From Aurifilum marmelostoma (taxonomy: Eukaryota > Ascomycota > Sordariomycetes > Diaporthales > Cryphonectriaceae), in the NCBI GenBank assembly GCA_027559495.1, contig JAMXSV010000010.1, positions 2,294,001-2,358,000 on the forward strand: a stretch of 64,000 bases of DNA, written 5' to 3'. Positions within the stretch are counted from its first letter, which is position 1, and every line of letters starts with the position of its first letter. This document shows positions 11,540 to 21,979 of the stretch, one piece after another. The notes beneath the pieces are model-generated. The model did no database searches and had not been told where the DNA came from. It saw only the letters and a program-made list of their open reading frames with translations. Position numbers and translations under genes: made by a program.

Positions 11540-13060
11540 TTAAGCCTTACCAGCAAAACCCATCACCTGGACAGGTCCCGCAGTGTGCGCCGCCCTCAAC
11601 GCCGCCAGCTTGTCCAGCTGTCCGGCCGACAGCTTCTGCACGCCATACAGCTCGGCCCTGGCAGGCTTCACGACGAGGCGGTTGGGGTAGCGCGGCAGGA
11701 CGACCACTTCCTGGTCGCTGTCAGCACTCTGCAGATCCCACACCTCTGACTTCTCTCGGAAATAGTAGCCACGCCCATCTTTCAGGATCAGATCGTGCGT
11801 CTCACGTACGTCCCGCGCGGGAACGGTGCTGTAGGAGCCGTCGACTGCCAGGGCAAGGCTGGAGTGCCAGGGAGACCGGGGAAAGGCGCCTGAGCCCTGC
11901 ACGACAAGAGGCACAGAGAGCTTGACCGCACCGGAAGAAGGGTGGATCGACAGGCGCACATAGTCGGCACAGCGTGCCTGCAGGAGCTTTGTGAAGGACT
12001 CGGCCCGGATCATCATCTGGATGGCCACCTTCTTGACCGTCTTGCGGTACTGGTTGCCGCTGATAGCCTTGGTGGCCGCTGTGACGGGACTGTACTTGAG
12101 GTCGGTCTCGAGGAAGTAGATGAAGCCACGGTAGGTCATGAGCGTGTCCGGATCGTCCTTCATCATCTGGCGGACTTCTTCCTCTGTGCGCCCGTAGCTG
12201 GCGAGGATCTCCTTGCGGCATCTGTCCGCCAGGGACAGGTACATTTCTTTGTCAAGCGTCTTGCCCTCTGTGTAGCCGAAGATGTCCATGACACGCATGA
12301 GCCGGATGTTTTCGAGATTGTGCTCCCGAGCCAGGGCCAGCAGGCCCTCTCCGTAAGCCCATGTGTCCTCGTTGGGGATACCAACCACGTCGTCAAAGAC
12401 AAGCCCGTCTGTGGCTATATGGACCTGACCACCAAGTGGGTAGACAGTCTTGATGTCCTCACACATCTGGTTGAGGCGGTAGAGAGCCAGCTCCTCGCCC
12501 AGGTCGGGCAGGATACCAGTAACCTTGTCCACCTTGTTGACGCTCTTCCAAGGAAAGGCAGGCAGGATTAGGCGGATGGCCTGGTTCTTTTCGAGCTGGG
12601 ACTTGACTCTGTCCATGAAGAGGCCCTTGCCCAGCCACTTGGGCTGAGAAGAGTGTTCAGCCTCGCCGTCGCTGCTATCGGCTGAGGCCAGGTGCTGGCT
12701 ATAACCCTGGATAATGTCCAGGATGTCGCTGGCAAGCTGGTCGAGGTCCTGAACAGGCGTCTGGGGGCGAGGGCTCTCGATGGCACTGATGTCCGAAAGG
12801 GGAGGGGTGAGTGGAGAAGTGATCTCGATCTCGCGGATCACGGAAGTGATCTGCTTCTTCTCATCTTGTTCCAGCTTCAGGCTGGACAGAGACTCCTCGA
12901 CCTGGCCGACGTTGCTCTCCCAGCCGCCCAGGAGCTTCTCACCATGACGGGCAAGAGAAGGTACCACGAGAGCAAATCTGCTCAGCAGCGAGGTCAGGGC
13001 GATCTGCTGCTGGCTGAGCTGGTGGAGTTGTCTCTCCAGGGCTATGACGCGGGACTCCAT
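11540..13060 (-). CDS. isocyanide synthase-like protein (Pyoverdine/dityrosine biosynthesis, DIT1/PvcA family)
   Basis: Single exon, 506 aa, Met at 13058-13060. Residues 1-100 are helical and coiled-coil-like (ALERQLHQLSQQQI) and Ser/Pro-rich. The DIT1/PvcA domain covers about 105-400 with LILPAFPWKSVNKVDKVTG (163-181), LPDLGEELALYRLNQMCEDI and YPLGGQVHIATDGLVFDDVV (207-226). This family converts an amino-acid amine to an isonitrile (PvcA, XanB) or to N-formyl tyrosine (yeast Dit1). Fungal isonitriles bind copper. The 5' end faces a divergent MFS gene across 1.8 kb, and a multicopper oxidase lies on the other side. No NRPS adenylation domain is fused, so it is the stand-alone type. Which amino acid it uses cannot be told from sequence. 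Confidence 0.88.
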   Translation of the reverse strand: MESRVIALERQLHQLSQQQIALTSLLSRFALVVPSLARHGEKLLGGWESNVGQVEESLSSLKLEQDEKKQITSVIREIEITSPLTPPLSDISAIESPRPQTPVQDLDQLASDILDIIQGYSQHLASADSSDGEAEHSSQPKWLGKGLFMDRVKSQLEKNQAIRLILPAFPWKSVNKVDKVTGILPDLGEELALYRLNQMCEDIKTVYPLGGQVHIATDGLVFDDVVGIPNEDTWAYGEGLLALAREHNLENIRLMRVMDIFGYTEGKTLDKEMYLSLADRCRKEILASYGRTEEEVRQMMKDDPDTLMTYRGFIYFLETDLKYSPVTAATKAISGNQYRKTVKKVAIQMMIRAESFTKLLQARCADYVRLSIHPSSGAVKLSVPLVVQGSGAFPRSPWHSSLALAVDGSYSTVPARDVRETHDLILKDGRGYYFREKSEVWDLQSADSDQEVVVLPRYPNRLVVKPARAELYGVQKLSAGQLDKLAALRAAHTAGPVQVMGFAGKA

Positions 13061-14870
13061 TGTTGTGTAGAGGCGAAATATGGGTGCACAAGAATCGAAT
13101 CAAGGGAGATTGTGCTCTTCTCAAAGAGAGTGTCAAGGTCGATACACAAAGAGCTATTGTAGTGATTGCTTGAAGTCGACTCGATGCAGTAAATGAATGG
13201 AAAGATGTGTATCTATGGGGGGAGGATGCTTGAGGACTCGAATGAAGAAACTTCTCTTGTGACTGGCATCTGTCGCCTTCTTCCACTTACTTATACTGTT
13301 CACCGGCGGCGGCGGGCACCTACAGGATGCTGTATAATTTCCTGCTGCAACTCGATGGAACAAGGTTCGATTTGAGATGAATCACGATGCATGTTCGGAG
13401 CTGTGAGAAAGAATTTTCACGTCAGCTATCTTTGGTATGCCCTCGCCGCAGCCTCAATCCACTTGATCCCAAATACATGCATGCATGTATGAGATTGATC
13501 ACATCCGGAGAGATGTTGTCGCCAGTCCGGAATCCACGTGAGAGCATCATCTTTCGGCCGTTGACTTACTCGTCTACACAGCCCCCAAGATCCTAACTAG
13601 GGGGTAATTAACTTAGTCAACAATAACAACGAGAGCAACAACATGTTGACGACCTTCATGTCACGTTGCCGGCTCGTTGGAAAATTGTATCGTCTCAAGG
13701 GTGGGGTTTCAGGTAGTGATCCTGGTTCTGATAGGATACCAAGCGAGCGAGGCCTTCACAGGATCTGAATCCACGATGCACACGCACCACGCCCCTCGGA
13801 GAAGTCAGAGCTACAATCACAGCCTTTCGGAACGGCCAGGTACCTCTCCGGAACTACTCAAATCGTCTAGACGGCGGAGCCGGAATATGGATCTGGACTT
13901 TCGGTGCTCTTACTCTGGTTATGTCTTTTTGAAAGTTTTTGTCAGTGTCAGGAGGAATAATTACATGCCTAGAGGCTGATGCTGCATAGAGAGCGGGCTC
14001 TAGGTTGTGAGTAAATTCAAATCATTGATTCCATTTCCCGGTTAGGATAGAGGTCAATAACAATATAACTTCATGCTTACGATGCCTAAATCTGGCCATG
14101 ACTGACTGAGATCCGAGAGCCGGGGTGTGCCCATAATCAACCATAGTACAACCTCCTGCATGTTTAGAGTCTTAGATGGCTGGTTGGCTGCCTGCCACGT
14201 GGCCCGGCCTGCCGTCTCGTTTCATGGGAGGTGACTCTGTATCTGCTTAGTCCAGAATACTACGTAGCAAAGAATTACAAAAAGAATGGGAGCAAGAATA
14301 GCTCAGCGCAACCATGAAGGAGTGGCGCCGTGGCGGGAGGGGTCCAATGTGAGGCTGTGTGGGCCGAGTTCCCCCCGAAGGAGCCCAACCAACCTGGGTG
14401 AGTGAGACAACCTTTCTACTTACTGGATTTTTGATGTATTTAATTTTTTGTTTTTGGATTACAAATGTACTCTGCACACATACTCCGCATTACTCCCTCT
14501 CCACCTGGATATACCAACTGGCCGCTTCCTTTCTTGAAAAATTGTTCTTCTCGATCAAAGGAAGACTGGCCTGTCTCAGGATCTAAAACCATACAAAGCG
14601 GTTGCAGCCTGAGCCTACAGAATTTGAAGCTGTTGGAAATTGGTTCTCTGAATGTGCCATTTGAGTCTTGGATGATACAATCGTCTGCCTGTCTTTCATC
14701 TTCTATTCCTTCTATACGGAGTCACTTCTCGCACCCTTGACTCGTTTTCTCTTATCCCTTAGCTTTTACGTACAATCATTTTCTACCTGTTCGACAAAAA
14801 GAGTCGACATCATCTGGGAGCACAAAGAATTCTACCTCGAAGACAATTCACAAGAAACTTCTGTGTAGCC
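13061..14870. other. divergent promoter region between isocyanide synthase and MFS gene
   Basis: 1.8 kb between two divergent starts. It holds CCACGTGA at about 13535, CCACGTGG at 14195-14202, and ATGCATGCATG at about 13477-13487. No convincing gene. It probably contains both promoters and 5' UTRs. Confidence 0.6.
14195..14202. promoter_or_regulatory. CCACGTGG G-box in the divergent promoter
   Basis: Eight-base palindrome CCACGTGG, the same core as in one arm of the inverted repeat at 10849-10887. A bHLH-type site by sequence; its use is inferred. Confidence 0.35.
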
Positions 14871-16434
14871 ATGTCTCTAAGGGTGCCGCACGACTCTACG
14901 ACTACGGTCAACATGGCCCACCTCAACTTCTCTGCAAGCACCATCGGGGATTCGTTGCCAGATCTGTCCCAGAGGAAAGATTCAGGCCCAGACCCATTAA
15001 TCCCAGTGACGCTGCTAGAAGACAAGGCCGCTGCTGTCGATGACAACGAAGTCGACAATGTGCGGCTCAACGGCGGGTTTACGGCCTGGTCCCAGGTCTT
15101 TGTCAGTTTCCTCCTCGTCCTCAATGGTTTCGGGTACTTCTCATCCTTTGGCCTGTTCGAGTCCCACTGGGTCGAGGTTCTGCACTCCAGCGACTCGGAC
15201 GTCGCGTGGGTGGGCTCCATGTCCCTGTTTCTGCTATTCATGCTGGGAAGTCTCTCGGGGCCTCTGATGGATAGGGGCCATTTCCGCTCCATCATTGTGG
15301 TCGGCTGCTCGTTCCAGATCCTCGGGGCCTTCACGACCTCGGCCGTCACCAGCTACTGGCAGCTCATCTTGGCCCAGGGCGTCGTCCAGGGCATCGGCAA
15401 CGGCCTGCTCTTCACGCCGTGCGTTGCTCTGGTGTCTGTATACTTTACCAAGAACCGGGCCTTTGCCCTGAGTCTAGCTGCGTGCGGAGCTCCTATTGGT
15501 GGCATTATCTTCCCGCTGGTACAGTCCACACCGGTTTGCCCCTGCTCCGACTTTGTCACTTTTCTTTGGGTATCGTGCTGACATGTGTGTGGCATTCGGC
15601 AGATGGCCCAGCAACTTACAGGTAAAATCGGCTACCCATGGACGATTAGAATCTTCGGTTTCATTATGCTGTTCAACACGATCCTCATTCTCGCCTTGGG
15701 TCGTCCACGCAAGTTCAAGAAGGCCAAGAGGGCGCTCTTGGACCTGGGTGCGTTCAAGGAGCCTGTGTACCTGACCTTTTCGATCGGAATTTTCTTTACA
15801 CTTTGGGGCCTTTACATTGCCTATTTCTATGTGAGTGACACTTCGTTTTGGCAAATATTATCTCGGGTTCTGGTCGTTATTTCTGCCTCACCTTCAAGAC
15901 TGCTAATCATCCCATGCCATCGACACACGGCTGCAGACATCCACATACGGACGAGCCGTAATCGGCATCTCCGAATCCGACTCACTGCGGCTACTCATCG
16001 TGCTCAACGCAGTGGGAATCCCAGGCCGCATCATCCCAGCCTTCGTGGCGGACCGCTGGTTCGGCCCCTTCAACACGATGCTCCCCTTCGTGGCCGGCTG
16101 CAGCATCATGCTGCTCGCGTGGATGCGCGTCGGGACCTCCGGGGGCTTCTACGCCTGGGTGGCGCTGTACGGCGTGTGCTCCAACGCCGTGCAGACGCTT
16201 TTCCCGTCCACCACGGCCAGCCTGATTACTGACCCCAGCAAGACGGGCCAGCGCATCGGCACCGTATTCAGCGTTGCCAGTTTGGCCTGTCTCACGGGCC
16301 CACCGTTGGCTGGCGTGCTGATTGGCGTGGGTGGCGGCGACTACAAGTACATGCAACTGTACGGTGGCGTCTCTGTCATGATCGGATTCGTCCTGCTGTG
16401 TGTCTCGCGCCTTTTCCAGATCAGAGGCCTGTAG
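14871..16434 (+). CDS. MFS transporter, monocarboxylate (MCT)-like
   Basis: Three exons: 14871-15518, 15603-15830 and 15937-16434, all phase 0, 457 aa. The cytosolic N-terminus is followed by GGFTAWSQVFVSFLLVLNGF, the usual first helix of fungal MCT-like permeases. Then come SLSGPLMDRGHFRSIIVVG (A-like motif after TM2), GVVQGIGNGLLFTPCVALV and YFTKNRAFALSLAACGAP. The C-terminal half has GIPGRIIPAFVADRWFGPFN and a last helix VMIGFVLLCVSRLFQ. The family moves monocarboxylates, riboflavin or secondary metabolites with protons across the plasma membrane. Being divergent from the isocyanide synthase, it could export that product, which is inference. A second Met (MAHLNF, 14913) is possible. Confidence 0.9.
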
Positions 16435-18168
16435 GAGAAAAGCATGGGAGTGGAAGAGAAAAAAAAAAAAAAAAAAAAAACGTCCGTGTGTTTTGAGCTG
16501 GCTCACTTCAACGAGCCAGGTGTAAAAGTAGAATTTCGTTATGAGAAGTTGGGGAAGAGCATGTATGTCAGCGCCCACTTGCTCGGGCTGGCCAGAGCTG
16601 GGTATGGCATACACACATCCTCTCTGGTATTTCTTTTGTTCATGTTAGTTGTTATGTATAGACGATTGCTTATTTTGGGCTGAGCATTTCTCGGAGTCCT
16701 GGACAATACATATTATTTGCTTCAAACTGCCAAGTCGGTGAATGTTCTCTGTAATATCTACACCGCAACTTGCAAGCACACACACACACCGTCTCTCTCT
16801 ATGCTGCAGGTCGAGAGTATGCACTACGTAAATCTTGTGACGTTGAGGGCAGAGTGAAATTTCCCACTAAGTGCTAGCTGCATATCTAACTTTTCTCAAC
16901 ATTCTGGCTTCTGCCTTGCTTGCATGTTGATCTTGCATGCAGGTGTGTTGTGTTCAGCATGAGAGTCAACTGACCCTGTGCATCAAACTCTTCAAGTTGT
17001 TGTCCGCTTAGGTGATGTAGCAATGGACCACCAAATGGTGATGACACTACTGCATAAGTCATGCAAATCTTCTGCCCAGGAAGGAAGGCTATCTTGACGA
17101 ATGAGTCTGAGTGGTGTATATCGATAGGGCATCGGGTCTTGTTTCCTATTACATCCATCTTGCTTACGTCTCAACGGTACGTGCTTACTTGCCTCGACCA
17201 TGGTGACAAATAATGGTAAGGATCTAGTTTTTGAGATACTTCCCTGTAGTGAGTCTTACACCCGTAAGCAAAGGGGCGCTTGGGATAAAACGTATAATAC
17301 GTATAACATTTTCACCGTCTCCTGTCATAACACTCCGGGTGGTGGCAGGCAGAAAGACCCCGGGGGGGGGGGGCAGGATTTAGGAAGCCCTGTGGGGACC
17401 TGAGCTTCCAGAACGCTTTCACTGCATGTGCATGCTGACAGAGATCTGTTCCATCGAACTGGGATCTGGCGGCACAGCGTGTGCTGTCCAAATTTGAAAC
17501 TCGGATAGGCCAATTCGAAGATTTCTCTAGATATTTCAGACCCCAAGATGCTGAACATCACCCACGTAATCCGTCTTCCTTCCGCTTGGCCCACTGTCAA
17601 CACAACGCCACAACGCTATAATGCACAAAATCTTTGACAAATGGTTACAATGCAGGATGCAATACTATACTCTAGACCTTTCGGTTCAGACCTATAACGT
17701 AGCCGAGTCACAGGATCAGCTCGCCACGGCTTGGGCTATCGATACGGGCCTAGGAGGTATGCCTCTCGGCGGCAATCCCGGTCTCTTGTTTGTGTGTTGC
17801 CGTAAGGCGAGTTGCAAGCTACTCAATTATCTGTCAGCTTGTCGTCGTAATAGCTGAAGAAAATCAACATCATACTCTCCCTGAGTAATTTCCCGGGATG
17901 GGCGGCAGCCTACTTGCATCCTGTCATCCTGGCGTAATATATTGAATTTTTACCATGGTGGTGATCCTTAAGGCTGTAGCGTGAGAAGGTGGTCGGCTTG
18001 ATGAACTCGACGAAGACATCAGATGTCGAACCATTATTAAAAGGATAGACAGTCCTCTCCGACTTGGCGATGACTAGAAGACAAGACAGAGACAAACTCG
18101 TTTCACAGGCTAAAAACTTGTGCTCTTTTTGCTGCTCCTTTCCGTCCAGCCACTCAGCCGTAACTGTC
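16435..18168. other. intergenic with long A and G homopolymers
   Basis: Contains a 22-base A run at 16459-16480 right after the MFS stop, a CA-rich tract near 16778-16790 and a 12-base G run at 17362-17373. No credible gene; ORFs are short and without features. Confidence 0.6.
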
Positions 18169-19620
18169 ATGTCACTTCCAGCTTCATTCCATAACGCCTT
18201 TGCGGCGGCTGCGGCCATATCCTCGTTACACACCACGTATGCTATGGTCATGCCCCGCGACAATGTCACCACAGTGAATACCACGGCCCCCGTGGCCGAG
18301 ATCTGCGGCCCCACGACCGCAAATGTCACCTGCGTCAACCGCTACGGCTCCTACCTACCGCCTTCCTTCTCCCGCGACCCAGACCCATCGGTTGCCTACA
18401 CAGGCGCTGTGGTCCCCGACGACCCAACCTGGGCGCTGGTGCAGGAAGCCGACTTTGTCATCTATGACAAGCAGCGCGGCCTCGAGCTCCTTGGTAGCTC
18501 GCCCAAGATCTACCGCGGCATCCTCGACGTCCTCAACGTTATTCACGAGGCCCCCGTCTACGTCGCTGAGGTGAACAAGCTGTTCGTGACTCAGGACGGC
18601 CCGCCTGGGTTCCAGGGGATTATGTCCTTGGATCTCAGCCAGGACCCTCCCAACGTATCCTTTGTCGAGCTGGACCCGCCCATCTACCAGCCCACAGGCG
18701 GCGTGTACAACCCAGCCGACGGCATGGTCTACCTGGCCGTGCAGGGTTTCAACGAGACGCTGCCCAACGGCCTGAAGCAGCACGCAGGCATCGCGCGCTT
18801 CGACCCCAAGACGCTCAAGTCTGAGTGGCTTCTCAACAACTACTACGGCTTCAACTTTGCGGGCCCCAACGACATCACCATCGACCCCGTCGGTGACATC
18901 TGGTTCACCGACACAGACTATGCCTACGTGCTCGGCGTCTCGCAGGCGCCCAAGCAGCTGCAGCTCGCCACCTGGCGCTACAGGCCGTCCACGGGCCAGG
19001 TGCAGATCATGGACAACAGTCTCGACTACCCAAACGGCATCGGCTTCTCCCCCGACGGCAAGACGCTGTACGTCACCGACTCTGGGCTCGAGAGCTATAG
19101 CCCTATTCCCACCGAGGGCGCGGGCAACTTCTACAACTACCCCATCTACATCCAATTCAACAGCACCGGCTCTCGCAACGTCTTTGCCTGGGACGTTGCC
19201 CGCCAGGGTGGTGACCTGAACCAGCCCATCATCACGGGCAAGCGCGCCATCTTCCAGTCTCTCGAGGGTGCCCCTGACGGCTTCAAGATTGCGGCAAACG
19301 GCTACCTGGTTATCGCAGGCGGCCTGGCACCGGGAGTTGATATTACAGATCGTAGGTCTAATTGGGTCCTCTTTTTTCCTTTGTTTACTTGATTCTCATG
19401 TTTTGGCTTATAAATTGATCACTGAAGGATTTTGCTGACAAACAATATAGAATTCGGTAACCAGATTGCTCGAATCCAGACGTCTCACCCTGTGGAGAAC
19501 ATCCAGTGGACCGGGGACGACCTGAAGACGCTGTGGCTGGTGGGCATTGGTGGCTTTACCAAGGTCGAGTTCGACCTTGCTGGTCCGGATCTGGCCACGT
19601 TCTATACCAGCAGCGGCTAA
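18169..19620 (+). CDS. secreted SMP-30/gluconolactonase-like beta-propeller protein
   Basis: Two exons, 18169-19351 and 19451-19620 (donor GTAGGT, acceptor ATATAG), 450 aa. I choose Met 18169 because MSLPASFHNAFAAAAAISSL reads as a signal peptide; the frame is open from 18064. Propeller repeats include FAGPNDITIDPVGDIWFTDT and YPNGIGFSPDGKTLYVTDSG, which carry the Asn and Asp positions used as divalent metal ligands in SMP-30, gluconolactonase and DRP35. The final blade HPVENIQWTGDDLKTLWLVG is in exon 2. The family hydrolyses lactones or acts as a metal-dependent esterase. Several N-glycosylation sequons agree with secretion. Its neighbours are an MFS gene upstream and a cupin downstream on the same strand. 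Confidence 0.9.
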
Positions 19621-20662
19621 GGAGATTCTGCTTTCGGTGTAGATCAAGGAGTTGTGTGTCGAAAGTGTTACTGTATTTTTCTTTGTTTTCTCTTCTTCGT
19701 ATAAGCTAGACATAGACGTCTTTTCTAAACCCGGTATAAATTTACTGCTTGGTACATAGTAGTAGTGAATGGCCCCGGTTCTTTCTAAAGAGGTTAACCG
19801 GCCATTGGGTATTTTACGGAGGGGGAAGATATTTAGTGGACGTATGTAGATTTAACCCATTGCATTTGAGACATTTCTCTTACATAAAACTTGCACACTA
19901 GACCTGATGTGTACTTTATACCATATGCTATCCAATATGAGTACCGAGTAGTCTTCTCTATTTGCTTACTTAAGATAATTAAAAGCAATTCCAAATTGTT
20001 TTTATACAATGTAACCTGTCGGAGAATTTGTAGTCAGCCAGAGGATTGCTGGCACACCGGGGACCAGAGTATTACCTGCAGGTCGCCAACTCAAATACTA
20101 GACATACTCTTATGCACGGCGTAATCCCTCAGCTGCGTGCATCTAATCCTATCCTGCTGTAGATCCGCGTTATGCAGATCGTAAGACTGCGCGGGCCGCA
20201 TTTGGTCCCTTGAGATGATGATCTAGAACCAAGTGCTGACGGATACGTACCGGTACTTTGTGTGGGCTGGGCTGACCCTTTTTCTCACAAAGCAAAAGGA
20301 CCGCACCGCATTCCTTGGTCTTACGTTCCCTGGAATTTGAGAATTGCAATCCCTCAGGAAGATGATAGGGGAGAAACGCACGCTTGTTCTTCTTTTCTTT
20401 GGCTGATAGTACCATGTCTCAGCCCGCCCCCGCTGAATAATTGACATCTCAAAAGGCTCCCATTTGTCATCGCATCACAGCTCATTGCTGAACATCGCCC
20501 TGACCGCCATGTCCTTCTTCACCTATATAAGTCCCCTCTATCTGGACACAAACAACCTCAATCGATACTCAACCAGGTCAGTCTCATCTTCAGAACACCA
20601 AACAAGAAACAAACACACCCCATCTTCACCACCTTCACCACCACCAACCACCAACCATCACA
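19621..20662. other. intergenic, cupin promoter
   Basis: 3' flank of the SMP-30-like gene and promoter of the cupin gene. The last 130 bases have a TATA box and a CA-rich, G-poor leader (about 20600-20662) as is common in highly expressed fungal genes. Confidence 0.6.
20524..20530 (+). promoter_or_regulatory. TATA box of the cupin gene
   Basis: TATATAA about 135 bases upstream of the cupin ATG, followed by a C/A-rich leader without upstream ATG. Confidence 0.5.
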
Positions 20663-21520
20663 ATGTCTTCTTCCTACAACCTGCCTGCTCCCCGCCGTAT
20701 CACGGCCTCCAACCTGCCCCCTCCCCTCCCACCACTCCAACGATGAGCACGCCGAGCCCGGCGTCGAGGTCAGAGTCGACTCCCTGGACTGCCCTCCCAT
20801 CCCAGGCTTTGACGGTGTTCTGCGCCGCGCCCGTGTGGCCACCAACAAGCAGATCCCCGCCAGCAACGATGGCCAGTGAGTCAACAGATATCCGATCTTC
20901 CACAATGAATGAAAAGTCATGTATAAAAAAGATCATCATCATCTCTAACGACGTTTCTTCATCTCACGCAGCGGCGATATTCCCCTCGATGATGTTCCGG
21001 GCTTCGGCATCGTTCTCCCCGGCGGTCTGAACATGTACTACATCGACGTCGCTCCCAACTCTGAGGGCACCATGGTATGTTTTTTTCCCGTCCCTTCTGC
21101 GTGGATTTCCCGTCCTGAATATCGCAAGTTGTAGCTGACACAGTTCTATAGCACCGCACCACCTCGACCGACTACCTCGTCGTCATCTCCGGCAAGCTCA
21201 GCCTCCTGACCCCCGAGCCCAAGCCCTACCAGATCAAGGACGGCAAGGCCAACTACAGCGAGCCCATCGCCACCGAGTGCCACCCCGGCGATGTCGTCTA
21301 CCAGCGCGGTATCGTGCACGCGTAAGTAGCTTTTGTTTTCTCCCACCCGCAACAAAAGATTTGTCGAGAGGACCTAGCTTAATTTTTACTTTCAAGGCTG
21401 TCCAACCGCACCAACGAGTGGGTCCGTCTGCTGGCCGTTGTCCTGTCCTCCGAGACCAACAAGGTCCCTGTCGAGAGTGCCGGCAGCCACAAGGAGCTGG
21501 CTGATGCCTGGCTGGCTTAG
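20663..21520 (+). CDS. cupin-domain protein with an apparent one-base frameshift in exon 1
   Basis: Exons 20663-20875, 20972-21074, 21152-21321 and 21397-21520 sum to 610 bases, one more than a multiple of three. Exon 1 starts MSSSYNLPAPRRITASNLP, which looks like a genuine family N-terminus. The continuing sequence SNDEHAEPGVEVRVDSLD is in the +1 frame. The change occurs in the C-rich tract at about 20715-20735, which has no usable intron. Exons 2-4 give VPGFGIVLPGGLNMYYIDV, HRTTSTDYLVVISGKLSLL, GDVVYQRGIVHALSNRTNEW and end LADAWLA. These are the two cupin motifs, with the second His and the Glu replaced (HRT...D). Total about 202 aa. Small single-domain cupins of this kind often sit in oxidative or metabolite pathways; the function here is unknown. 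Either an assembly error or a real inactivating indel. Confidence 0.78.
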
Positions 21521-21979
21521 GGGCTGTTTTTTCCTCCCTAATCCTTGGTTGTGTTGAGAATCATGGCATAGCAATAGAGAGAATCGACAGAGGAGATTGA
21601 GTCACGTCATCCATTGGACTGGTGTTTTTGATTTAAGATTCTTGATAGGCAGAAAAAGTTTCAATGCCACTGCATCTTTTACGTATAATTCTGATTGAGA
21701 TATTGTGATATTGCCATATTGGGGTGACGAGTCTAGTTCGTGTCTTAATGGTCCTGGTTGCTCATTAGGGAATCAATTGCGATATGAATGCTATTGTTGC
21801 CTTCATGCTCTCCTGAGCCTACGGTGGCTTCGCACAGATGGACATATGTTGTGACTTATGATTCTTTCCTTTGTTGAGTTTTCGACAGGATCAGGAGCAG
21901 CGCTTCGTAGTGCGTCGTCTTGAAAATTATTCAGTAGTCTAAATTTCTTTTTCTCTATCCAAAATAGTGAGCAAAAAGC
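21521..21979. other. intergenic, convergent 3' ends
   Basis: AT-rich 3' flanks of the cupin (+) and DHA2 MFS (-) genes. Nothing else seen. Confidence 0.6.

Noticed and set aside
20697..20747. 51-base intron GTATCA...GATGAG in the cupin exon 1
   Set aside because: Joining it gives the wrong reading phase for the conserved downstream frame.
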